From DATGXB01 sp035298905 (GTDB lineage Bacteria > Cyanobacteriota > Cyanobacteriia > Cyanobacteriales > Nostocaceae), in assembly GCA_035298905.1 (NCBI GenBank), contig DATGXQ010000516.1:1-7062 (forward strand): a stretch of 7,062 bases of DNA. The letters run 5' to 3'. The notes beneath the pieces were generated by a model, which made no database searches, was not told the origin of the DNA, and saw nothing but the letters and a program-made list of their open reading frames with translations. The translations under genes and the position numbers were made by a program. Below, in pieces: positions 1 through 5,678 of this stretch. Numbering within the stretch: the stretch's first letter is position 1; each line of letters starts with the position of its first letter.

Positions 1-80
1 AGGGAAATTTACGCTTAACAGATAGTTGAAACTGTTCCCTGTTCCCTGTTCCCTGTTAAGAGTTCCCTGTTCCCTGCCCT
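1..80. repeat. GTTCCCT heptamer array with inverted arm at left edge
   Basis: Six heptamers run in phase from 34 to 75: three GTTCCCT, one variant GTTAAGA, then two more GTTCCCT. To their left, AGGGAA (1-6) and CTTAACAG (14-21) are complementary to TTCCCT (63-68) and CTGTTAAG (53-60), so the block can fold into a large interrupted stem-loop. The same GTTCCCT-GTTAAGA-GTTCCCT core recurs at 3434 and 5651. Short tandem heptamer repeats of this kind are typical of Nostoc and Anabaena intergenic DNA. The window edge cuts the left arm, so its true extent is unknown. Confidence 0.85.
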
Positions 81-289
81 CACTAATAACTTATTCAGCA
101 AGCCCTATATAGTTATTGAGTGAAATTGTTTTGTTGGTGAATCAAGTTACACCATCAAGCAAAAAATCTCTAGCTATCTATGTAAACTATTGTTACATAA
201 TTTCTCGTGATTAATGAGTAATGACTAAATATACTCAGCATTTTGTTCAATCTGAGCATTTTTCCTAGTCACAACTTGATAAAAATATT
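81..289. other. AT-rich non-coding stretch, no gene seen
   Basis: I see no coding frame with a plausible product here. The only structure noticed is a 7-bp inverted repeat, AATAACT (85-91) and AGTTATT (111-117), with a 19-nt loop. It may be the 3' flank of a gene lying left of the window, but nothing proves that. Confidence 0.5.
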
Positions 290-321
290 TTTAACCTCCA
301 AAGTCATCTGAGGAGGTTAAA
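290..321. terminator. Perfect 10-bp stem-loop, possible bidirectional terminator
   Basis: TTTAACCTCC (290-299) and GGAGGTTAAA (312-321) form a perfect 10-bp stem around a 12-nt loop. Both outer flanks are AT-rich: TTTGTATAATTT follows on the plus strand, and the minus strand reads AATATTTTTATC. This resembles an intrinsic terminator that could work in either direction, insulating nblA from whatever lies to the left. The U-tracts are interrupted, so termination is an inference. The stem pairs CCTCC with GGAGG, but no start codon of a credible gene follows the GGAGG. Confidence 0.5.
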
Positions 322-339
322 TTTGTATAATTTAAGTAA

Positions 340-368
340 TTGACATCTTGCACACCATAAGGTATGAG
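340..368 (+). promoter_or_regulatory. Candidate sigma-70-type promoter far upstream of nblA
   Basis: A perfect -35 hexamer TTGACA (340-345) is followed after 17 bp by TATGAG (363-368), which matches TATAAT at four of six positions. Transcription would begin near 375 and leave a leader of about 280 nt before nblA. The spacing is ideal but the -10 is only moderate, and no experimental start is known to me for this sequence. Confidence 0.35.
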
Positions 369-470
369 GAAAACTACCGCCTGATACCCACTATTCCCTT
401 TTTAGTGACCTTCCCACTTTTCGCCAATGGCCAATTCTCCCAAATTTTACCCTGGCAGACGTGGGTTTTA

Positions 471-485
471 TGTCATTTGGGTACA
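471..485 (+). promoter_or_regulatory. Possible NtcA-like site TGT-N9-ACA upstream of nblA
   Basis: TGTCATTTGGGTACA fits the older relaxed NtcA pattern TGT-N9/10-ACA, but not the strict GTA-N8-TAC form (the matching core is GTC-N7-TAC). nblA genes are induced by nitrogen starvation in cyanobacteria, which makes an NtcA site plausible here. No good -10 box lies about 22 bp downstream, so this is only a weak candidate. Confidence 0.25.
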
Positions 486-543
486 GTGCAAGAATTCAAG
501 AACCAAAAATAACCTCTAGGATATGGGCAATTTGTCAAACAAT

Positions 544-563
544 TGTTATCTTTCTTAATAACA
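544..563. promoter_or_regulatory. Operator-like dyad TGTTAT-N8-ATAACA in nblA leader
   Basis: TGTTAT (544-549) and ATAACA (558-563) form a perfect 6-bp inverted repeat with an 8-bp spacer, ending 95 bp before the nblA start. The size and symmetry suit a dimeric regulator. The left half also recurs as TTGTTATC at 616-623, a direct repeat 73 bp downstream of TTGTTATC at 543-550. Which protein would bind is not known from the sequence. Confidence 0.35.
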
Positions 564-658
564 GAACCACAAAAGTTGGACAGATTGTAGCTATTTCATA
601 TCCCCTTTGGTTTTTTTGTTATCAAAATCACCTAATTTACTGTTTTTCGGTGTCACCT

Positions 659-856
659 ATGAATCAACCAATTGAACTTTCCCTTGAACAACAGTTCAGC
701 ATTCGCTCATTCGCAACTCAGGTACAGGAAATGAGCCACGAGCAAGCCAAAGACTTTTTGGTTAAGCTCTATGAGCAAATGATTGTCCGTGAGGCAACTT
801 ATCAGGAGCTACTCAAGCATCAGTGGGGGCTAGATTCTGGTTCCACTATGGCATAA
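659..856 (+). CDS. nblA: Phycobilisome degradation protein NblA
   Basis: This encodes a 65-residue NblA, the small adaptor that binds phycobilisomes and directs their proteolysis (through Clp protease) when cells are starved, mainly of nitrogen. The protein starts MNQPIELSLEQQFSIRSF and continues with the family's two helices, including SHEQAKDFLVKLYEQM (26-41) and the C-terminal YQELLKHQWGL (48-58). Leu51 and Lys53, which from memory are phycobilisome-contact residues in Anabaena NblA, are both present. NblA proteins are normally about 55-65 residues, which fits the ATG at 659. The same frame is open back to a GTG at 461, but that extension has no NblA character and would double the length. 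No strong Shine-Dalgarno is seen; a small palindrome GGTG-T-CACC (649-657) sits where one would be. The gene stands alone and converges on the kinase gene. Confidence 0.96.
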   Translation: MNQPIELSLEQQFSIRSFATQVQEMSHEQAKDFLVKLYEQMIVREATYQELLKHQWGLDSGSTMA

Positions 857-871
857 AGTCTAGTTTCTTTT

Positions 872-886
872 GTCGCAGTGGGCGAC
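872..886 (+). terminator. Small GC hairpin 15 nt after nblA stop
   Basis: GTCGC (872-876) and GCGAC (882-886) form a 5-bp stem with a 5-nt loop. It sits where the nblA transcript would be expected to end, and may protect or terminate the mRNA. It is not followed by a U-tract, so a rho-independent terminator is not demonstrated. Confidence 0.25.
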
Positions 887-1056
887 CTCCTTCTCTTGCT
901 CACTTCCACTAGAGGATAGGAGCTGGGGATGCTGGGGCGTCAACTTCGATCTCAAGTCTGAAAAACTACCCAACTTGTAAAAACCGCGAAGGAACTCAGT
1001 TTACAGCTTAACTAAAAACCAAGCTTGTTTCTAGAGCATAGATTACATAATGACTG

Positions 1057-1080
1057 CTACTTAATGAGTAAGTTAAGTAG
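1057..1080. repeat. Perfect 8-bp dyad CTACTTAA-N8-TTAAGTAG
   Basis: CTACTTAA (1057-1064) and TTAAGTAG (1073-1080) are exact inverted repeats separated by TGAGTAAG. It could be a stem-loop in a transcript or a protein-binding dyad. No T-run follows on either strand, so it is not a standard terminator, and no gene start is near it. Confidence 0.55.
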
Positions 1081-1433
1081 ATTCAGATGGTTTTAGACCA
1101 CAGCCTCTGACACAACTACCCCATATACTTTGTACATAGGAGTTACCAAAGCCTTTGGCAACAGGTTTGTAAGTTGCTAACCCACAGATTTAGCATTATT
1201 AAGCTCTAAGTCTTATATAACTATAACTTACAACTTGAGATATATTTTCTTTATAAAAGTTTACTTTTGCTGAATAATTTTGTAATACGAGTATTGCTTG
1301 TAGTAAAACATCCAGCCACAGTAGCGGATTTTGCACGAAAATCATGAGCATTTACGCACGAGGTGGGAGACCTTCACAATGACGAAAATACGATAATCTT
1401 GCATAATTCCTCTTCTTGACTGCTGCTGTGAGA

Positions 1434-3173
1434 TTAACCGGAAAGATCAAAAGGTGAGTCTGTATCAATTGTCTCTAGTTTAGTTAAGATGTGGGCTTTA
1501 ATCTTTTCGTATTCTTGTTTGAGATAACCTTTACTGATTTGGGCATCGGCAGTTGGTGTTATTAGGCTGCTGGTGTGTAACCAATCTCGCAGACGATCGC
1601 GTTGAGCAGGAGCAATACTAGAAGATAGGACATGAGTACAGCGATGTGGTGTTTCTTTGGCAAACATCAGCAAGTAATAACTGCCAGTATGTTGGAGTAA
1701 GCGCAGGGTTTCTTGACCAAAGCTAGTTTTGAGATCCAGGTAGTGAGGCAACCATTTAGGCCCAAATTTGCGATTATAAATGACTGTAATCCATAACACC
1801 ATGGGATGGGGCATGGAGATAAACAAAAATTGATTGTAGCGAGTACAAACTAGACGCTTTTGAATTTCCGTGTGGGGAAGCATGATCCACAAGGCAGGTA
1901 AAAGCTGATTATTATTCTGAATGGGCTGAGGAAAAACAATATCCGCGATCGGCTTATTAGGTGGCCAAGAAGCAAGGCTGGCAATATGATCATAGATTAG
2001 AGCAACGCGCACCCCTGTTGTATTTTTTTGCTCAATGATCGGAGATGGAGGGGCTTCAACTTTTGCTGGTGGTTCAGCAGTAGGGGTGAAATGTGACTCA
2101 GTTTTGATTTTGGACTGAGATAGGGGTGTTAACTGTAACTCAGTTTTCGGCTTTTGTGCAGTTTTCGGCGTTGGGGAAAACTCAACCTTTGGTTCAGCCT
2201 TTGGGGTTGGGGGTGGTTCAGTTTTAGTTTTGGGTTCTGGTGGGCTGGTGAGTGGTGGAGTGTTTTGAATCGGGTTACGGATGTGGTCTTGTTGTTCTAC
2301 GGCTGCTAGGATATTGAGGATTTCACTGATAGTTTGGGGGCGATCGCCTGGAGTTTTAGCCAAGCAACTCATGACCAAATCTTCTATTTCCTTGGGTATG
2401 TCTAAGTCAGGGTCAACTTCGGCAAAGGTGCGGGGCTGTTGGAGATGGTGAGCTTTATACCAAGCTCCAAAAGAATGGGATGATGGGACTACAGGCATTT
2501 TGCTAGTCAGCATCTCAAACATCATCACGCCCAAACTATAAATATCAGAACGGTTGTCTAGTTCCTTACCTTCTATCTGTTCTGGCGAAGAATAAGCTAG
2601 AGTCCCCAAATAAAATTTAGTATGGTCACTATCCGACATCACTAACTTAGCAATCCCAAAGTCTAGGACTTTGACCAGTTCCCCAAAACTGGCATCTTGG
2701 ATCACCAACATATTGCTAGGTTTAATGTCGCGGTGAATAATTGGGCAAATGACCCCATCTACAGGAATACCATTGTGAGCGCACTGTAAACCCAAGCAGA
2801 TTTGTCGAGCCATACTGATAAATCTGGGTACAGACAAATGTTGCTTGCGGATCAAACTACTTAAACTTTGTCCCTCCAGATATTCCATGACGTAGTAGGG
2901 AGTTTTATTTTCGTCTACGTCATAGTCCATCACTCTGACGATGTGAATGCTTTTTTGTCCGAGTAAGGCACAGGTTTTAGCTTCTCGCTCAAACCTTTCT
3001 TGCAAGCGCATCTTTTCATTTTGGATGGATAAAGCTAGAAACTTGACTGCTACGGGTACACCTCCCAACTGAATATCCTTAGCACGATAAACCCGTCCCA
3101 TCGCTCCAGTACCAATTAATTCCTGAAGCTGGTAGCGTTTATGGAGTAAGCGACCAATGTTGGGGTCTGACAT
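1434..3173 (-). CDS. Ser/Thr protein kinase (Hanks-type) with repeat linker and C-terminal domain
   Basis: A cytoplasmic eukaryotic-type protein kinase of 579 residues from the ATG at 3173. The catalytic domain spans about 14-290: glycine loop GTGAMG (21-26), ATP lysine in VAVK (Lys44), helix-C Glu64, catalytic loop HRDIKPSN (147-154), metal-binding DFG (171-173), SPE of the APE motif (196-198), and structural Asp210 in SDIYSLG. All key residues are present, so it should be active. A Pro/Lys/Glu-rich linker (about 300-385) contains five degenerate 14-residue repeats, each with a Thr-Pro or Ser-Pro. The final roughly 190 residues form a separate domain I cannot assign; I see no transmembrane helix. 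A TTG 69 bp upstream (3242) would add 23 residues, but the kinase-family opening MSDPNIGRLL and a GGAG 11 nt before the ATG favour 3173. The target is unknown; the neighbouring genes do not suggest one. Confidence 0.93.
   Translation of the reverse strand: MSDPNIGRLLHKRYQLQELIGTGAMGRVYRAKDIQLGGVPVAVKFLALSIQNEKMRLQERFEREAKTCALLGQKSIHIVRVMDYDVDENKTPYYVMEYLEGQSLSSLIRKQHLSVPRFISMARQICLGLQCAHNGIPVDGVICPIIHRDIKPSNMLVIQDASFGELVKVLDFGIAKLVMSDSDHTKFYLGTLAYSSPEQIEGKELDNRSDIYSLGVMMFEMLTSKMPVVPSSHSFGAWYKAHHLQQPRTFAEVDPDLDIPKEIEDLVMSCLAKTPGDRPQTISEILNILAAVEQQDHIRNPIQNTPPLTSPPEPKTKTEPPPTPKAEPKVEFSPTPKTAQKPKTELQLTPLSQSKIKTESHFTPTAEPPAKVEAPPSPIIEQKNTTGVRVALIYDHIASLASWPPNKPIADIVFPQPIQNNNQLLPALWIMLPHTEIQKRLVCTRYNQFLFISMPHPMVLWITVIYNRKFGPKWLPHYLDLKTSFGQETLRLLQHTGSYYLLMFAKETPHRCTHVLSSSIAPAQRDRLRDWLHTSSLITPTADAQISKGYLKQEYEKIKAHILTKLETIDTDSPFDLSG
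2040..2231 (-). repeat. Five degenerate 14-residue (T/S)P repeats in kinase linker
   Basis: Residues 315-378 of the kinase contain five units of the pattern K-x-E-x-x-x-(T/S)-P. The conserved Glu residues fall at about 319, 331, 345, 359 and 373, so the period is 12 once and then 14 three times. The Thr/Ser-Pro lies at the same offset in every unit: PPPTP, FSPTP, LQLTP, SHFTP and APPSP. The 42-bp period also shows in the DNA as repeated forms of CTCAGTTTT on the plus strand. Confidence 0.75.
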
Positions 3174-3213
3174 AGAAGGTTCGACTCCAATGTTGAAAGA
3201 TTGTGAAGTAGTT

Positions 3214-3242
3214 GGTATGTGATTGAGTTGGTGAGGTGTCAA
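3214..3242 (-). promoter_or_regulatory. Weak candidate promoter for kinase gene
   Basis: On the minus strand TTGACA (3242-3237) is followed after 17 bp by CATACC (3219-3214). The -35 is perfect but the -10 matches at only three of six positions. If used, the leader is about 35 nt and the TTG at 3242 cannot be the start codon, which agrees with placing the start at 3173. Confidence 0.25.
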
Positions 3243-3433
3243 AATTTAAGCTTGAACAGATGGCTCTAACAAAAGATTATCTGTTTTTTTGGGTGTATTT
3301 ACGCAAGCGAATTCACTTTTGCTGAAAAAAATATGGAATTAGCTCACCATCTACTTAAGTAATACAACAGATTTCAGCTAAATGAGGTACAAATGTCAGG
3401 AACAAAGCCTGATGCTAAAAGAATTTCCCGCCT

Positions 3434-3461
3434 GTTCCCTGTTAAGAGTTCCCTGCTGTAA
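3434..3461. repeat. Dispersed 28-bp repeat, copy 2 (four heptamers)
   Basis: Four heptamers in register: GTTCCCT, GTTAAGA, GTTCCCT, GCTGTAA. All 28 bases are identical to the copy at 5651-5678, and the first three heptamers also occur within the array at 34-75. The flanks of the two copies differ immediately outside the 28 bp. Confidence 0.85.
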
Positions 3462-3475
3462 CTGGCATTTGGAGA

Positions 3476-3524
3476 ATTTGGGACAACCGTCCTGTTTTTT
3501 GTGTAACTAACTTTTGACCCAAAT
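3476..3524. repeat. Imperfect dyad ATTTGGG-a-CAA / TTG-a-CCCAAAT
   Basis: Arms 3476-3486 and 3514-3524 pair over 7 bp, one A-A mismatch, then 3 bp, with a 27-nt loop. Inside it GGAC-AACC-GTCC (3481-3492) followed by TGTTTTTT can form a competing small hairpin. Function is unknown; it lies downstream of the small gene ending at 3585 and far upstream of the kinase. Confidence 0.4.
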
Positions 3525-3584
3525 CTAGTTTGCCCAATCTTGAACCAAATAATTAACTACTAATAAGTAAAATCATTTGTCTTG

Positions 3585-4034
3585 CTACTTTTTGGGTTGA
3601 CGCTCTAAGCTTGCTTCCATTGTACTGGTTAAAAAATGGCCTGCTAGGAGGCCACTGGTAAGGTAGTAGTGATCATCTGAGACACGATGCAGAGTTTCAA
3701 AGCCGCTTCGCCTTTGTTTATCACCGAGTACCCAGTAACGCTGCACAATGGTGTCAGGACAAATCCAACCCTCTCCTTCGACTTGCCCCAAAAGATTATG
3801 CTGGAGTAAAAAAGTATATTGGCGTTCTCCTTCGTGTAGTCTTCCTTTATATTGAAAAGAGATTTCTGAGCGATCGCTACCCGGAAAGATGAGCTTTGTA
3901 GCCATTGAGAACCAGTTATCCCGATTCCAGACGACTAGGGTTAAGCCTTTAAAGCTAATGGGTAAGCTATTGCGTTCTAACCAACTTCCTTGCATTGTCC
4001 AGCGTCCTGGTTCTAACAAAAAAGTGTGAGCCAC
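3585..4034 (-). CDS. Conserved-looking small protein of unknown function
   Basis: I do not recognise this 149-residue protein. It has no signal peptide or membrane helix and is rich in aromatic residues (Trp12, 18, 36, 41, 90, 101). Short alternating hydrophobic stretches such as LTLVVW (31-36) and YTFLLQHNLL (73-82), separated by turns with Gly/Asp/Asn, suggest a mostly beta fold, possibly a small barrel; that is inference only. The start is GTG at 4034, supported by AAGGA 10 nt upstream; there is no ATG in frame before it after the upstream TGA. The Shine-Dalgarno lies within a weak dyad ATAAG-GAA-CTTAT. The gene follows anmK by 94 bp on the same strand, so the two could be cotranscribed, but no shared function is evident. 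Confidence 0.8.
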   Translation of the reverse strand: MAHTFLLEPGRWTMQGSWLERNSLPISFKGLTLVVWNRDNWFSMATKLIFPGSDRSEISFQYKGRLHEGERQYTFLLQHNLLGQVEGEGWICPDTIVQRYWVLGDKQRRSGFETLHRVSDDHYYLTSGLLAGHFLTSTMEASLERQPKK

Positions 4035-4038
4035 CTTA

Positions 4039-4051
4039 ATAAGTTCCTTAT
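4039..4051 (-). promoter_or_regulatory. Ribosome binding site deciding the GTG start at 4034
   Basis: On the minus strand AAGGAA precedes the GTG at 4034 with a normal gap, and it sits in the short symmetric sequence ATAAG-GAA-CTTAT. The AU-rich 5-bp stem is too weak to be sure it hides the site, but it supports GTG rather than the internal Met14 as the start. Confidence 0.5.
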
Positions 4052-4128
4052 CTTGATCCAGTACTGTAACAACTAAAGATATATATTTAACATAGTATTC
4101 TCAGCAGTAAAAAGGTAAAGAGTAGTGA

Positions 4129-5328
4129 TCAGAAATTACTATAACTGGGGTTAACTTCTCCTAATGGTACTGCTTGCAGTGCGCCAGTAGCGGATGGTAA
4201 GTTGCCTGGAATGCCTGACTGTCGCCAATAGGCTAACACAGCAAAGGCGATCGCTTCTTTAAATTCCGCATTCATCCCAACCTCATCAGTAGTTAAAACT
4301 GGCACTGTTGATAATAACAGGCTCAACCTTTGTTTTAAGTAAAGATTTCGACTACCACCCCCACATAGTAGTACCTTCTGGGGCATTTGCGGTAAAAAAG
4401 AGCGATAACTATGCACAATCGAGGCGGCCGTTAGTTCCGTGAGAGTGGCTAAAAAGTCTGCGTGGCTGAGTTGGTAGGCTTGGGCATCTTGTAAACATTG
4501 GTGCAAATAATCCACGCCGAATAGTTCCCGTCCTGTAGATTTAGGCGGTGCTAAATGAAAATATTCTTGGCTTAACCATTTTTCTACCAATGCTTGACAA
4601 GGTTGACCACTGGCCGCCCATTGACCATCTTCATCATAACTTTTTTTTCCGTTGGTTAAATAGTGTACTGCAATATCTAGTAGGCTATTGCCAGGACCAG
4701 TGTCCCAAGCGCGAATTTGTGAGAGCCAGTCACCCTGACGTGCAGGAAGATAAGCAACATTACCAATACCGCCAATATTTTGAACACAACGGTTTTCCTG
4801 GGGATGACTTAGTAAGTAGGCATCGACTCTAGGAACAAGGGGCGCACCGTGACCACTCAGGGCAATATCGGCATTTCGGAAATTACTGATAGTAGTAATA
4901 CCTGTCAGACGGGCAATGAGAGAGCCACGGCCAAGCTGTAAACTATAACCTAGTCTCTGATACTCTTCTCCCTTCTCCCCTCTCCCACCTGGTGGACGAT
5001 GGTAAACAGTTTGACCATGAGAGCCGATTAAATCAGCTTTGGGGTGGCCTGTTTGGATATTTTGGGCTGCTTGGGCAAATACTGTGGCGATCGCATCATC
5101 AATTTCCGCTAACTGCGGCATAGAGACAGCATTACCCGCCGCTAATTCTAAAATTTGCTCTTTGAGTTCGGCTGGATATGGATAGGTTTCTCCTGCTAAT
5201 AATTCAATATGTAAATCTAAATCAGTACCTGTAATTTCTACTAAAGCAGCATCTATCCCATCTACAGAAGTACCACTGATTAAACCGATCACGCGAGTAG
5301 GGATGGTTGATGGTTGGAGGGAAGGCAT
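4129..5328 (-). CDS. anmK: Anhydro-N-acetylmuramic acid kinase AnmK
   Basis: AnmK converts 1,6-anhydro-N-acetylmuramate plus ATP and water to MurNAc-6-phosphate in the cytoplasm, a step in recycling cell-wall fragments. From the ATG at 5328 it has 399 residues, slightly longer than the usual 370 or so. Family motifs appear in order: GLISGTSVDGIDAALV (15-30), GSHGQTVYH (102-110), FRNADIALSGHGAPLVP (150-166), QNIGGIGNV (183-191), WDTGPGN (208-214, whose Asp209 matches the catalytic Asp182 of the Pseudomonas enzyme from memory), GQWAASG (235-241), STGRELFG (264-271) and LLCGGGSRN (320-328). A TTG start at 5394 is rejected because it is the first part of a -35 box. Residues about 113-126 form a hydrophilic insertion (GRGEKGEEYQ) coded partly by heptamer repeats. 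The gene follows kdpD by 360 bp and precedes the small unknown gene. Confidence 0.96.
   Translation of the reverse strand: MPSLQPSTIPTRVIGLISGTSVDGIDAALVEITGTDLDLHIELLAGETYPYPAELKEQILELAAGNAVSMPQLAEIDDAIATVFAQAAQNIQTGHPKADLIGSHGQTVYHRPPGGRGEKGEEYQRLGYSLQLGRGSLIARLTGITTISNFRNADIALSGHGAPLVPRVDAYLLSHPQENRCVQNIGGIGNVAYLPARQGDWLSQIRAWDTGPGNSLLDIAVHYLTNGKKSYDEDGQWAASGQPCQALVEKWLSQEYFHLAPPKSTGRELFGVDYLHQCLQDAQAYQLSHADFLATLTELTAASIVHSYRSFLPQMPQKVLLCGGGSRNLYLKQRLSLLLSTVPVLTTDEVGMNAEFKEAIAFAVLAYWRQSGIPGNLPSATGALQAVPLGEVNPSYSNF
4965..4985. repeat. Three heptamer repeats inside anmK
   Basis: Plus-strand CTTCTCC, CTTCTCC, CCTCTCC run in phase over 21 bp (coding strand GGAGAAG type). Three heptamers equal seven codons, so the frame is kept, and they encode part of the loop G-E-K-G-E-E in AnmK. 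The resemblance to intergenic heptamer repeats is direct; that they expanded within the gene is inference. Confidence 0.6.
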
Positions 5329-5365
5329 GGATAAATCAGTATATTTTATAATAAGTTTCAGGAGT

Positions 5366-5394
5366 AGTCTAATCGATACCACTGCCAATGTCAA
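5366..5394 (-). promoter_or_regulatory. Candidate anmK promoter TTGACA-N17-TAGACT
   Basis: On the minus strand a perfect -35 TTGACA (5394-5389) is separated by exactly 17 bp from TAGACT (5371-5366), four of six matches to TATAAT. Transcription would start near 5359, giving a leader of about 30 nt to the ATG at 5328. This decides against the TTG at 5394 as a start codon. Confidence 0.5.
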
Positions 5395-5588
5395 AGCTGG
5401 AAAAACTTTAGTCAGTTAATTACCACAGGTATAATTTTGATTAATTAAGCGTTTATTCGTTCATTAATTAAAAATATGTATTAAATAACGAAAAGTTTCT
5501 GTATTTACGCTTAAGCAGTTTTGGCAATAAATTAACAACCCCAGAGAAAACAGACATAAATATTTAACGCTGATAAAGACCAATTAAG

Positions 5589-5617
5589 GTTTATTAGCAG
5601 TTTATATCCTAATAAAC
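5589..5617. terminator. 9-bp stem-loop downstream of kdpD
   Basis: GTTTATTAG (5589-5597) and CTAATAAAC (5609-5617) pair perfectly around an 11-nt loop, about 70 nt beyond the kdpD stop. It may end or stabilise the kdpD transcript. The stem is AT-rich and no long U-tract follows, so intrinsic termination is uncertain. Confidence 0.4.
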
Positions 5618-5640
5618 ACAGCAATCCTAAATCACTGATC

Positions 5641-5678
5641 AACTCTAACAGTTCCCTGTTAAGAGTTCCCTGCTGTAA
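5641..5678. repeat. Dispersed repeat copy 3 forming a stem-loop after kdpD
   Basis: Positions 5651-5678 repeat the four heptamers of 3434-3461 without a mismatch. Here the left flank AACTCTAACAG (5641-5651) pairs with CTGTTAAGAGTT (5656-5667) to give an 11-bp stem with one bulged base and a TTCC loop. The hairpin begins about 20 nt past the kdpD stop codon and would be part of its 3' untranslated RNA, where it could block exonucleases or aid termination. Confidence 0.7.

Larger units (their letters stand above)
857..1433. other. Long convergent intergenic region without a recognisable gene
   Basis: These 577 bp lie between the 3' ends of nblA and the kinase gene. I find no tRNA, no coding frame with a credible product and no classic terminator with a T-run. 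It holds a small hairpin GTCGC-AGTGG-GCGAC (872-886) just after nblA, two copies of GCTGGGG (922-928, 931-937) reminiscent of a degraded heptamer repeat, a perfect dyad at 1057-1080, the compact palindrome CCAAAGCCTTTGG near 1147, AATAC-GA-GTATT (1284-1295), and AGGT-GGGAG-ACCT (1361-1373) near the kinase 3' end. Confidence 0.6.
3243..3584. other. Non-coding region between kinase and small unknown gene
   Basis: No gene is seen. The stretch carries a 28-bp dispersed repeat (3434-3461), an imperfect dyad (3476-3524), and GAACAAAGCCTG (3400-3411), a 12-bp match to the dispersed repeat at the right end of the window (7044-7055). The rest is AT-rich and presumably holds the kinase gene's upstream regulatory sequence. 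Confidence 0.6.

Noticed and set aside
34..75. GTTCCCT array as a CRISPR array
   Set aside because: The units are 7-bp tandem repeats with no spacers, no cas genes are near, and the pattern fits known cyanobacterial short tandem repeats.
591..604. GTAGCTATTTCATA as a strict NtcA site
   Set aside because: The left GTA is present but the right half is ATA and not TAC at the N8 spacing.
3481..3500. GGAC-AACC-GTCC followed by TGTTTTTT as a plus-strand terminator
   Set aside because: The stem is only 4-5 bp and there is no plus-strand gene upstream of it in this region.
4548..4832. Plus-strand open frame of 94 codons
   Set aside because: It lies wholly antisense within anmK, whose motifs are unmistakable, and has no protein-family character.
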